Source: Victivallales bacterium
GTDB lineage: Bacteria > Verrucomicrobiota > Lentisphaeria > Oligosphaerales > Oligosphaeraceae
DNA length: 21,885 bases
Reading direction: 5' to 3'
NCBI GenBank assembly: GCA_017963875.1
Contig: JAGCTA010000376.1
Span: 1 to 21,885 of the forward strand
Shown: piece by piece, positions 16,351 to 21,885 of the stretch
Layout: each line of letters begins with the position of its first letter
How positions within the stretch are numbered: the stretch's first letter is position 1
Made by a program: the position numbers and the translations under genes
The notes under the pieces: model-generated
The model's database searches: none
Seen by the model: the letters and a program-made list of their open reading frames with translations, nothing else
Told to the model about the DNA's origin: nothing

Positions 16351-17898
16351 ATGAAATTGATGGGCAAGATATTCGCCATTTTGGTATTGCTTTTGGCGAT
16401 AGCCGTTGCGGTATTGAGTTTTATGTTGGCCAAGCAACGTGAGATATTCCGTGCGCATTCGGAGGAACTTGCTGCGGGTCTTCTGCGGGTTGCCACTGAA
16501 GTGAAGAACATGAATGGCGTGGATGTGTCTAGCGAGATGAGCCAGGTGAGTTACACCAAGGCTCCAAAGGGCGGAAAAGAATCGGGAACGCTTGGCTTTG
16601 AGGATTTTAGAAAGAATCAAGGTTCGGTCAAATCAAGTGTTGATAAACTTATTGCAGGTTTGAAGAGGCGACAGGACCAGATGGAGGCTTTTGCAGCCAC
16701 GCTTGAGAAAACGGGCAACATTATAGGCGTCGAAGCCGTGGAAGGCGTCAACAAACAGGAACTGCTGGCAAACGCCGAATATAAAAAGAAACTTGGGACA
16801 TTGGAAGGGCGCGCGCAACTGGTTCTGGCCCGCGATGAGGCTGTTCGCAAGTATTTGTCGCAGGTCGCAGATACATTTGGACTGGATAATGCCGAAGTAG
16901 ATACAAAGACATTTGCGGCATGTGCAAAAGACACGTCACAAAAATACGGTTTCAGCATTGGCAAGTTGTTTACGGAATTGGATATTGCAAATGAACTTTT
17001 GCAGGATCAGCAGGAGAAAATTGTCAAGGCGATGATTGACTTTGAGAAGAAGGTCGATACATATACTGATTGGAATTTCAATGGCGGCGTTGTCTCTGAC
17101 ATGTCGGAAGATTTCAGGAGCACAAGCAAGTCGGACAATGATGATGGCAAAAGCAATCGTGACAAATACTTGAAGAAAGTCGAGAACAAGTTGTCTTCGT
17201 ATGATAGCGATGCACTTGCCTTGAATAAGTTTATATCCGACAAACTTCGTGAAAACAAGAGTCTGAAGGAGCAGACGCAGGAAATGCGCAATACAGTGGA
17301 AAGCGTCCAGGAGGACAAGGAGAAACTGAGCAAACGCCTGAGCGAGGTCTCATCGCAGTACAAGGTCCTGGAAGGCAAATACAAGACCGCTGAAGAGCAT
17401 GTCATGGCGTTGAACTTGGCATCGCAGTTGAGGAAAGAAGAAGAAAAACTTGAGGAGGAGCGGAACAATCGGAAGAAAGTCGAGGAACTCAAGGATGTCG
17501 ATGAATCGCTCTCCTGTGATATTCGTCATGTTGAGCCGAATTACAATTTTGTGATTATATCCGCCAACAATCGTCAACTTTGCCCTGGGACGAAATTGAT
17601 TGTTCTTTCAGGCAATGGCAATGAGACAAAATTGAAAGCCAATCTTGATGTCAAGGAATGCAATGATTATTTGAGCAAGGCGTTTGTGACCCGTGGCGAC
17701 ATCAACCAGTTGAGCATTGGCGACCGTGTTGTTCTGTCAGTGGATCATGAGGCTCTTGTGAAGAAAGAGGCTCAGAAGAAGGCTGACGAAGCAGAGGCAA
17801 AGTTGCGTGCGGAACGCGAGGCGGAGCATGAACGCGCCCGCAAGGCGATTGAAGCTCGCAAAGAAGCAGAACGCCAAAGCAATGGCGAGGAATTCTAA
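16351..17898 (+). CDS. Membrane-anchored coiled-coil protein, function unknown
   Basis: A 515-residue protein I do not recognise as a named family. Residues 1 to about 27 (MKLMGKIFAILVLLLAIAVA and on) form an uncleaved signal anchor. Long charged heptad-like helices follow, at about 75-130 and 270-385 (for example NKSLKEQTQEMRNTVESVQE). Residues of about 390-475 form a compact beta-rich segment with NFVIISANNRQLCPGTKLIV and SIGDRVVLSV. Its strand-turn pattern resembles the small barrel at the C terminus of FlgT-like proteins; this is a resemblance only. The end is a Lys/Glu/Ala helix (KKADEAEAKLRAEREAEHER). It probably sits at the inner membrane with most of the chain in the periplasm. GGGAG lies ten bases before the ATG. 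A 32-residue membrane protein follows on the same transcript, ending at the 18039 terminator. Confidence 0.7.
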   Translation: MKLMGKIFAILVLLLAIAVAVLSFMLAKQREIFRAHSEELAAGLLRVATEVKNMNGVDVSSEMSQVSYTKAPKGGKESGTLGFEDFRKNQGSVKSSVDKLIAGLKRRQDQMEAFAATLEKTGNIIGVEAVEGVNKQELLANAEYKKKLGTLEGRAQLVLARDEAVRKYLSQVADTFGLDNAEVDTKTFAACAKDTSQKYGFSIGKLFTELDIANELLQDQQEKIVKAMIDFEKKVDTYTDWNFNGGVVSDMSEDFRSTSKSDNDDGKSNRDKYLKKVENKLSSYDSDALALNKFISDKLRENKSLKEQTQEMRNTVESVQEDKEKLSKRLSEVSSQYKVLEGKYKTAEEHVMALNLASQLRKEEEKLEEERNNRKKVEELKDVDESLSCDIRHVEPNYNFVIISANNRQLCPGTKLIVLSGNGNETKLKANLDVKECNDYLSKAFVTRGDINQLSIGDRVVLSVDHEALVKKEAQKKADEAEAKLRAEREAEHERARKAIEARKEAERQSNGEEF

Positions 17899-17916
17899 GA
17901 TAACAGGGGGGATGTG

Positions 17917-18015
17917 ATGAAATTGTTTTCCATTAGCATGATTGTCACATTTGTCGCATTGGCGACGGTTGTTGTATTCCAGTTATTGGAATTGCATGAC
18001 TTGTTTGCCTTTTAA
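17917..18015 (+). CDS. 32-residue single-pass membrane microprotein
   Basis: A short frame, ATG at 17917 to TAA at 18013-18015. It has a strong ribosome binding site (ACAGGGGGGA) just upstream and starts 18 bases after the coiled-coil gene. The product begins with MKLFSISMIVTFVALATVVV and ends LHDLFAF. Nearly all of it is one hydrophobic helix, so a membrane protein is expected. The first residues resemble those of the preceding protein (MKL). It ends 23 bases before a strong terminator, so it is the last gene of that transcript. The function is unknown; a small partner or regulator of the coiled-coil protein is possible. Support is the ribosome binding site, the coding-like composition and the position, not homology. 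Confidence 0.6.
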   Translation: MKLFSISMIVTFVALATVVVFQLLELHDLFAF

Positions 18016-18038
18016 GGCATTGTCGTAATACGCGAATG

Positions 18039-18085
18039 ACGGCAGGGAAGCCAATGTGGCGATTGTGGCTTCGCTGCCGTTTTTG
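18039..18085 (+). terminator. Strong Rho-independent terminator
   Basis: A long stem, ACGGCAG-g-GAAGCCA pairing with TGGCTTC-g-CTGCCGT, is followed directly by TTTTT (18081-18085). Fourteen base pairs flank one symmetric G/G internal mismatch, with an 11-12 base loop. It ends the coiled-coil/microprotein transcript and separates it from the lipoprotein and murG. Confidence 0.88.
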
Positions 18086-18122
18086 TATTTATTAACCATG
18101 ATAGTAAGTTTTAGGGAAGCGC

Positions 18123-18278
18123 ATGTTCAAGCGACTATTTTTAATTTTAATGTCGGTCCTGGCGGTTCTAATGCTATGCAATGGCTGTGTGCATGAGGAG
18201 GAATCTGGAACGGATTCACCGCTGCCATGGAGCCGTCCCGCCTCTTGGGAGGGGACGACGCTTGGCATTCCGATGTGA
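18123..18278 (+). CDS. Small lipoprotein, 51 residues
   Basis: A short frame with a good ribosome binding site (AGGGAAG) before ATG 18123. It begins FKRLFLILMSVLAVLMLCNG, a basic N terminus and hydrophobic core, then C22. The sequence before C22 is L-C-N-G, a slightly unusual lipobox with Cys at -3, but fit for signal peptidase II cutting before C22. The mature part would be only 30 residues: acidic at first (HEEESGTD), then the tryptophan- and proline-rich SPLPWSRPASWEGTTLGIPM. It lies between a terminator and murG, 39 bases before murG, and may share its transcript. A membrane-anchored peptide tag or entericidin-like factor is possible. I know no established function. The gene call rests on the lipobox, the ribosome binding site and the clean frame. 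Confidence 0.68.
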   Translation: MFKRLFLILMSVLAVLMLCNGCVHEEESGTDSPLPWSRPASWEGTTLGIPM

Positions 18279-18317
18279 GAGCAAAAGGTTGATTTCTTCA
18301 AGGACGACTGTTGAATT

Positions 18318-19442
18318 ATGTCAGACAAGAAACATTTGGTCATAGCCAGTGGTGGCACTGGTGGTCATTTTTATCCAACGTTGGCTGTTGCGCGCGAGTT
18401 TATGCTTGCTTGTCCAGATGGTCGTGTGACATTGCTCGTGTCTGGAAAACATGCGGAAAGTCAGGCGGAGATTGCGAAAGGCTATGGCTACGAGACAAGA
18501 AGTCTCCCTTCCGTGCGTCTGCCAGGCAGTCTTGTTTCGCTGTTTCGTTTCCCCTTTGAACTCTGGCGATGTGTCAGGTTTGCCAAAGGTGTTTTGGCAG
18601 ATTTGAAGCCTGATGTCTTGTTGGGCATGGGAAGTTTTGCGGCAGTACCAGCATGTTTCGCCGTTGATGGCAAGAAAGTTCCGCTTGTTCTTCATGAAGG
18701 GAATTCTTTTGTCGGCAAGGCGAACCGACTATTTATGAAAAAGGCCCGTGCCATTGGATTGTCATTGCCGTTATATGATAAAATGCAATTGCGCGGCTGC
18801 CCTGCGACCGAGGTGGGAATGCCTTTGCGCGATGCCATTGTCATGGCATCTGAAGGGAAGGTTGATGTGCCTGAAAACTTCCTTGGAAGCCTCGGATTGC
18901 GTTCAAATGGCCTGAAAACCATCTTGGTTTTCGGCGGAAGCCAGGGAGCGAGGGCAATCAATGAACTCGTGACCCAGGCGACGGCGCTTCTTGGCGAGGA
19001 ACGGAACCTCATTCAGTTTATTCATTTGACTGGGACAGATGACAATCAGCAATTCAGCGACGCCTATAAAAAGGCAGGCGTTCTGGCTTCTGTCAGGAAG
19101 GCCGATCCAGATATTGAAAGATGCTACCTTAAAGCAGATCTCGTTATCTGCCGTGCTGGCGCAAGCAGTATTTGCGAACTTGCGTTGTTCGGCATGAGCG
19201 CAATTCTCATCCCTCTGCCAACGGCTGCGGATGATCATCAGACGGTCAATGCCAATGTGCTTGCGGAGGCGGGGGCTGCTTGCCATCTGCCACAGAAAGA
19301 TGCGTCTCCAGACAAAATGGCCGAGTTGATTAAGGATTGGCTGAAGAATCCTGAAAAGTGGAATGCCTATGGGCGGAAAATCAAATCATTCGGCAAGCCG
19401 AATGCTGCCGCGTCAATGGTCAAGGTCATTTTGGATGTCTAG
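18318..19442 (+). CDS. murG: UDP-GlcNAc:undecaprenyl-PP-MurNAc-pentapeptide GlcNAc transferase
   Basis: A 374-residue GT28 glycosyltransferase, normal length for MurG. It adds GlcNAc to lipid I on the cytoplasmic face of the membrane to make lipid II, the substrate of the RodA-type polymerase found upstream. Motifs are GGTGGHFYP (residues 12-20), LGMGSFAAVPA, VLHEGNSFVGKANR (the usual form has EQN; the Gln is replaced by Gly here), FGGSQGARAIN (near residue 205) and the donor-site region CRAGASSICELALFG to DDHQTVNANVL. Other mur genes are absent, so it lies outside a full mur/dcw cluster. AAGGA lies upstream, somewhat far from the ATG. The gene ends with TAG. A weak hairpin follows before the converging protease gene. 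Confidence 0.93.
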   Translation: MSDKKHLVIASGGTGGHFYPTLAVAREFMLACPDGRVTLLVSGKHAESQAEIAKGYGYETRSLPSVRLPGSLVSLFRFPFELWRCVRFAKGVLADLKPDVLLGMGSFAAVPACFAVDGKKVPLVLHEGNSFVGKANRLFMKKARAIGLSLPLYDKMQLRGCPATEVGMPLRDAIVMASEGKVDVPENFLGSLGLRSNGLKTILVFGGSQGARAINELVTQATALLGEERNLIQFIHLTGTDDNQQFSDAYKKAGVLASVRKADPDIERCYLKADLVICRAGASSICELALFGMSAILIPLPTAADDHQTVNANVLAEAGAACHLPQKDASPDKMAELIKDWLKNPEKWNAYGRKIKSFGKPNAAASMVKVILDV

Positions 19443-19484
19443 TTGGATATTAGACAATTTCTTATGATGGTAGGTTTATTCTCT

Positions 19485-19522
19485 TCTATCTTGCACTTAC
19501 CCATATTGGTAACATAGTTTTT
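19485..19522 (+). terminator. Weak terminator-like hairpin between murG and the ImmA gene
   Basis: TTACC (19497-19501) pairs with GGTAA (19508-19512) around a six-base loop. CTAT upstream and ATAG downstream extend the pairing past a bulge. TTTTT (19518-19522) follows. It lies between two converging genes. The stem is short, so this is tentative. Confidence 0.35.
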
Positions 19523-19538
19523 CTGGAAGAATTGTGTC

Positions 19539-20114
19539 TCAATATTCAATGTCTAAATCAAAACGAACATCTTCAATGTTCATTCTTCTTGCCGCTGCCT
19601 TGGGGGAAACGCCAAAGGCTCGCCCAAGCGATACCATTGACGCATTGGGTTTCCTTATTTCTTTTAGATATTCGACTCTTGGCATCAGCATAAGAGAGGC
19701 AAAGGTATGCGCTTGCCATTCAAGGCGATTGTGAGTAACATCGCTCATGCTTGTCATAAACTCAATCCATGCATCTTCTGTAGTGCTAGGACATTGGCTT
19801 TCAAAATAGTACCGATGAAGGAATAGATGACCTAGTTCATGGGCAATAGAGAAATTGTTCCGTGTCCGCATCCTTGGATTATTGAAATAATGGTTATCTA
19901 TCAAAATAGATGCAAAATCCCTTGTGATAAAAGCATCGGCATCAACCCTAGTTCTTAATCCAAGCACAGGAATAATTTCAATGCCCAAATCCATTTCTGC
20001 AAACTCTTCGCTATCAATAGGAAATTCTTGCAATATAGGATATTGCGATGTTAGTTCAGTGACCTTTTCTTGAATTTTCTGGATTGAAAGGGAAGGCGGT
20101 ATGGCTGGTATCAT
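19539..20114 (-). CDS. ImmA/IrrE family metalloendopeptidase
   Basis: A 191-residue protein with the gluzincin motif H92-E93-LG-H96-LFLH and a third probable zinc ligand, E132, in EWQAHTFASLMLMP. These are the hallmarks of ImmA/IrrE (PF06114). Such proteases cleave or inactivate a partner Xre-type repressor to relieve repression in mobile elements, stress or DNA-damage responses. The C-terminal segment, about 155-175 (SLGRAFGVSPKAAARRM), looks like a winged helix that could bind DNA or the partner. Its ATG overlaps the stop of the upstream repressor gene in an ATGA arrangement, so the two are translated together. The pair may act as a toxin-antitoxin-like or element-control unit; which one cannot be told. 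The gene is AT-rich relative to murG, suggesting it was acquired. No integrase or other mobile genes are nearby. Confidence 0.88.
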   Translation of the reverse strand: MIPAIPPSLSIQKIQEKVTELTSQYPILQEFPIDSEEFAEMDLGIEIIPVLGLRTRVDADAFITRDFASILIDNHYFNNPRMRTRNNFSIAHELGHLFLHRYYFESQCPSTTEDAWIEFMTSMSDVTHNRLEWQAHTFASLMLMPRVEYLKEIRKPNASMVSLGRAFGVSPKAAARRMNIEDVRFDLDIEY

Positions 20115-20482
20115 GGATTGAACGTTTCCTTTGTTATCTCAATGGCATTTTGGAGATGCTCAACAGTAGGTCGGATTCGATTGATGGAACGAAGCATGGC
20201 TGGAAGTTTTGATGCGAGTGCATCGTCAGGGATGTCCTTGGGCAATTCGCGCCTGAAGATTGCAGCGAGATCAAGAAAATCCTGCAATTCTTGACCAGAC
20301 AGTTTCAAGACTTTGGCATATCTGCTAACAATGTCGTTGTTGGGCGGAGTTCGAAGTCCACGTTCAATCCTGCTGAAGTTCGCGGGATCTTCTTCTGCCT
20401 GACGACAGAATTCTCGAAGTGTTAGTCTAAGTGCCACTCTTTTTTCGTGAAGCGTTTCGGCAAATGTCTTTGCACCCATCAT
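20111..20482 (-). CDS. Xre-family helix-turn-helix transcriptional regulator, partner of ImmA/IrrE
   Basis: A 123-residue regulator. The helix-turn-helix spans roughly residues 8-65, with TLREFCRQAEEDPANFSRIE as the core and SRIERGLRTPP as the typical recognition-helix end. The C-terminal part is helical and probably serves dimerisation or binding of the protease. ATG 20482 is chosen because GGAGG (20490-20494) lies seven bases upstream; a second ATG follows directly. The same frame stays open much further upstream, but that part lacks a ribosome binding site and family similarity. The gene probably represses its own promoter through the palindrome at 20530-20552. Its stop overlaps the start of the protease gene. 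Confidence is high for the domain and good for the start. Confidence 0.88.
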   Translation of the reverse strand: MMGAKTFAETLHEKRVALRLTLREFCRQAEEDPANFSRIERGLRTPPNNDIVSRYAKVLKLSGQELQDFLDLAAIFRRELPKDIPDDALASKLPAMLRSINRIRPTVEHLQNAIEITKETFNP

Positions 20483-20529
20483 GCTGTTTCCTCCATTGTT
20501 TTTTCTTTTATTCCAATTATTGGGGAATT

Positions 20530-20552
20530 TTGTTGTAATAAATTTACAACAA
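20530..20552. promoter_or_regulatory. Operator-like palindrome upstream of the Xre/ImmA pair
   Basis: TTGTTGTAA (20530-20538) and TTACAACAA (20544-20552) form a perfect 9-bp inverted repeat with a five-base spacer. It lies about 48 bases before the regulator ATG, where an autoregulatory operator is expected. Xre-type dimers bind such sites. Inferred from position and symmetry. Confidence 0.6.
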
Positions 20553-20743
20553 ATGCATGGAAAAACAAGAAGGTCATGCGATTGTTTTTCTGTTTCATTG
20601 ACCTTTCGATGTTCTTTTAGGCAATCATTATGCTTCCCAAGAGGGTAGGTTCGGCCTCGGAGAACGGAATCCTTACTTCTTCTCATGGAGAATAGAGTGT
20701 ATGGAAACAAATAGAATTATGCATCAATTGTAAGAGGGTAAAT

Positions 20744-20811
20744 ATGCAACATCATGATTATTTTATAGTGAATATTAATGATAATTATATAAAATTATCA
20801 TGATGTTGCAT
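20744..20811. repeat. 24-bp near-perfect inverted repeat with 20-base AT-rich loop
   Basis: The left arm (20744-20767) begins ATGCAACATCATGAT and runs into TTATA. The right arm (20788-20811) is its reverse complement with one mismatch, at the 16th base. The 20-base loop (20768-20787) is AT-rich. It lies about 20 bases past the stop of the minus-strand coiled-coil gene, so it could act as a transcript-end hairpin, although no T run follows. A miniature mobile element, an RNA hairpin or a protein-binding site are alternatives. No other copy was noticed in this window. Confidence 0.7.
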
Positions 20812-20831
20812 GAATATTTTACACTGTCTTG

Positions 20832-21218
20832 TTAATTTTTGAGAGCCTCGGACATTTGTTGGATTTGCTGTTCAAGCGTATCCTGTTCTTCGTAGAGTTG
20901 AGCGAGTTTGGGTTCGGCGGCCACGAAGAGTTCTCTGCGCTGCCTCTCAAATTCGCTATTTTTTGTGGCAATCTCGTTGTTTGTTTCTGTGACGATTTTC
21001 TCGAGTTTTCTGATTTGTCCTTTCTTGTAGAGCAGTTTGCCGCGAAGTCGGGACACCTGTGTCTTGTCCGTCACAGGTGGGTTCTTGTTGTCTGTCTGTG
21101 TGATGGTGTTTTCTGTTTGGTTTTGTTGTGGTTGGGCAGTCTGTGTCTCGTTGGCCAGAAGGCCGATGCCCATCATGGCGAAAGCGGTTGTCGTTCTCAT
21201 GAGTTTTGAGATTTTCAT
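20832..21218 (-). CDS. Small exported coiled-coil protein, function unknown
   Basis: 128 residues from ATG 21218, chosen because GGAAGAAC precedes it and the product then begins with a signal peptide (MKISKLMRTTTAFAMMGIGL, cut probable near residue 24). The frame is open 21 codons further upstream, but that extension has no hydrophobic sense. After a polar Gln/Thr/Asn-rich linker (about 24-55), residues 60-126 form one long charged helix with heptads: RLRGKLLYKKGQIRKLEKIV and LYEEQDTLEQQIQQM. It is likely a periplasmic, surface or lipid-free coiled-coil protein, somewhat like small Skp- or OmpH-type or Lpp-like helical proteins, though no family match is claimed. It is a single gene, divergent from ssb and followed by the large inverted repeat. 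Confidence 0.72.
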   Translation of the reverse strand: MKISKLMRTTTAFAMMGIGLLANETQTAQPQQNQTENTITQTDNKNPPVTDKTQVSRLRGKLLYKKGQIRKLEKIVTETNNEIATKNSEFERQRRELFVAAEPKLAQLYEEQDTLEQQIQQMSEALKN

Positions 21219-21516
21219 TGTGTTCTTCCTTTTGTTGTTTTGCCTGGATGACTGGTAACAGGGATGCAGGCACTCAGGCATTCTTTTGATAATGATTTCC
21301 CTGTTTGAAATAAAATAATAATATGTTATTCAATAAATGCAAATAAAAATGAAATATTTTTCTTGAAAAAATGAAATTCATGATTTATCTTTTTTAAAGA
21401 AGAATACAATCAGAAGAAAAGTTTTATTTTTGGGAAAAGTGGAAAATGTCCTATTGTCCTTTATCTTAAGGATATGTTATAATTGGTAGAAAACATCAAC
21501 AAAAGGAGACAATTTT
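21219..21516. other. AT-rich divergent intergenic region between the coiled-coil gene and ssb
   Basis: About 298 bases without a supported gene. The right end holds the ssb promoter and ribosome binding site. A promoter for the leftward gene must lie in the A/T-rich stretch around 21300-21360, where several TTGCAT- and TATTAT-like hexamers occur on the minus strand, but no pair is convincing. Confidence 0.5.
21454..21483 (+). promoter_or_regulatory. Putative ssb promoter
   Basis: TTGTCC (21454-21459) and a consensus TATAAT (21478-21483) are separated by 18 bases, about 33 bases before the ssb start codon. AAAAGGAGA then gives a strong ribosome binding site at the expected distance from the ATG. 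Confidence 0.65.
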
Positions 21517-21885
21517 ATGCCGTCACTCAACAAAGTAATGCTCATTGGGAATCTTACGCGCGACCCACAGCAACGGTCGTTGCCAAGCGGAATGTTGTTA
21601 AGTCAGTTTGGGCTGGCATGTAATCGCAGATGGAAAACCCAGACAGGCGAGGATAAGGAGGAGACATGTTTTGTGGATATCGAGGCTTGGGGACAACAGG
21701 CTGATTTCGTGGGCCGCAATCTAGGTAAAGGCTCGCCAGTGTATGTGGAAGGTCGTTTGCGCATGGACAGTTGGCAGGATAAGACGACGGGGCAGAATCG
21801 GAGCCGCCTTGTCGTGGTAGCGGACTATGTTCAGGCGTTGGAACGTCGCAACCAGATGATGGGCGGTATGCCAGATGACTATCAA
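21517..21885 (+). CDS. ssb: Single-stranded DNA-binding protein, cut by the window end
   Basis: The first 123 codons are present; the 3' end lies beyond the window. The OB-fold sequence is typical: NKVMLIGNLTRDPQ at the N terminus, FGLACNRRW, CFVDIEAWGQQADFV, GKGSPVYVEGRLRMDSW and then VVVADYVQAL. SSB coats single-stranded DNA during replication, recombination and repair, and recruits partners through an acidic C-terminal tail that is not visible here. A good promoter and AAAAGGAGA ribosome binding site sit upstream, so it is the first gene of its transcript. In many bacteria ssb lies with rpsF and rpsR; here it follows an unrelated divergent gene. No irregularities in the visible part. Confidence 0.95.
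   Translation, partial: MPSLNKVMLIGNLTRDPQQRSLPSGMLLSQFGLACNRRWKTQTGEDKEETCFVDIEAWGQQADFVGRNLGKGSPVYVEGRLRMDSWQDKTTGQNRSRLVVVADYVQALERRNQMMGGMPDDYQ

Larger units (their letters stand above)
20483..20831. other. 349-base AT-rich intergenic region upstream of the Xre gene
   Basis: No supported gene lies here. Next to the Xre start are the GGAGG ribosome binding site, the small palindrome CCAAT-T-ATTGG (20513-20523) and the operator-like palindrome 20530-20552. The middle part (about 20553-20743) holds only very short frames without ribosome binding sites and no recognisable tRNA. The right part holds the 24-bp inverted repeat 20744-20811 just downstream of the exported coiled-coil gene. Confidence 0.6.

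Noticed and set aside
20483..20710. N-terminal extension of the Xre regulator frame
   Set aside because: The extension lacks a ribosome binding site and family similarity, and it would cover the operator palindrome. The ATG at 20482 has GGAGG at ideal spacing.
1..21885. CRISPR arrays, tRNA or rRNA genes, insertion sequences, integrases
   Set aside because: Read for spaced direct repeats, tRNA arms and transposase motifs; none could be supported. The GTAGGTTCGGCC stretch near 20645-20660 looks slightly like a T-arm but has no tRNA around it.

Overview
The window looks like chromosomal DNA from a host-associated (probably gut) bacterium of the Planctomycetes-Verrucomicrobia-Lentisphaerae group. 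This is an inference from gene content: a BspA-type leucine-rich repeat protein, fucose isomerase, a cytoplasmic GH38 alpha-mannosidase, a lone prepilin peptidase and tiny lipoproteins. No rRNA gene is present to confirm it. Most genes are of moderate GC content. The left edge (1-1280) and the region from about 19440 to 21500 are visibly more AT-rich.

Layout. (1) 14-2311, plus strand: an FrhB-type iron-sulfur reductase split into two reading frames, then a GHMP sugar kinase ending in a clear terminator. This looks like the tail of a surface-polysaccharide locus. (2) 2415-3577, plus: a solitary STAND/AAA ATPase with its own promoter and a tandem-repeat leader. (3) 9779 down to 3721, minus: L-fucose isomerase (interrupted by an in-frame amber codon), a beta-propeller lactonase, purD and a secreted LRR protein. 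(4) 9958-16127, plus, divergent from fucI: a small cysteine-rich redox protein, a RodA/FtsW polymerase, GH38 alpha-mannosidase, folK and prepilin peptidase, closely spaced like an operon. (5) 16351-19442, plus: a membrane-anchored coiled-coil protein, a 32-residue membrane microprotein, a strong terminator, a 51-residue lipoprotein and murG. (6) 20482 down to 19539, minus: an Xre repressor and ImmA/IrrE protease pair with a palindromic operator. (7) 21218 down to 20832, minus: a small exported coiled-coil protein followed by a long imperfect inverted repeat. (8) 21517 to the right edge, plus: ssb, cut by the window end.

Functional themes are glycan use (mannosidase, fucose isomerase, lactonase, sugar kinase), cell-envelope building (RodA, MurG, prepilin peptidase, lipoprotein, coiled-coil protein) and housekeeping (PurD, FolK, SSB). 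The observations most worth following up are: the single TAG at codon 168 of an otherwise intact fucI, at a position where a tyrosine is expected; the A8 run that splits the FrhB gene; the unannotated microproteins around the 18 kb terminator; and the 24-bp inverted repeat at 20744-20811.
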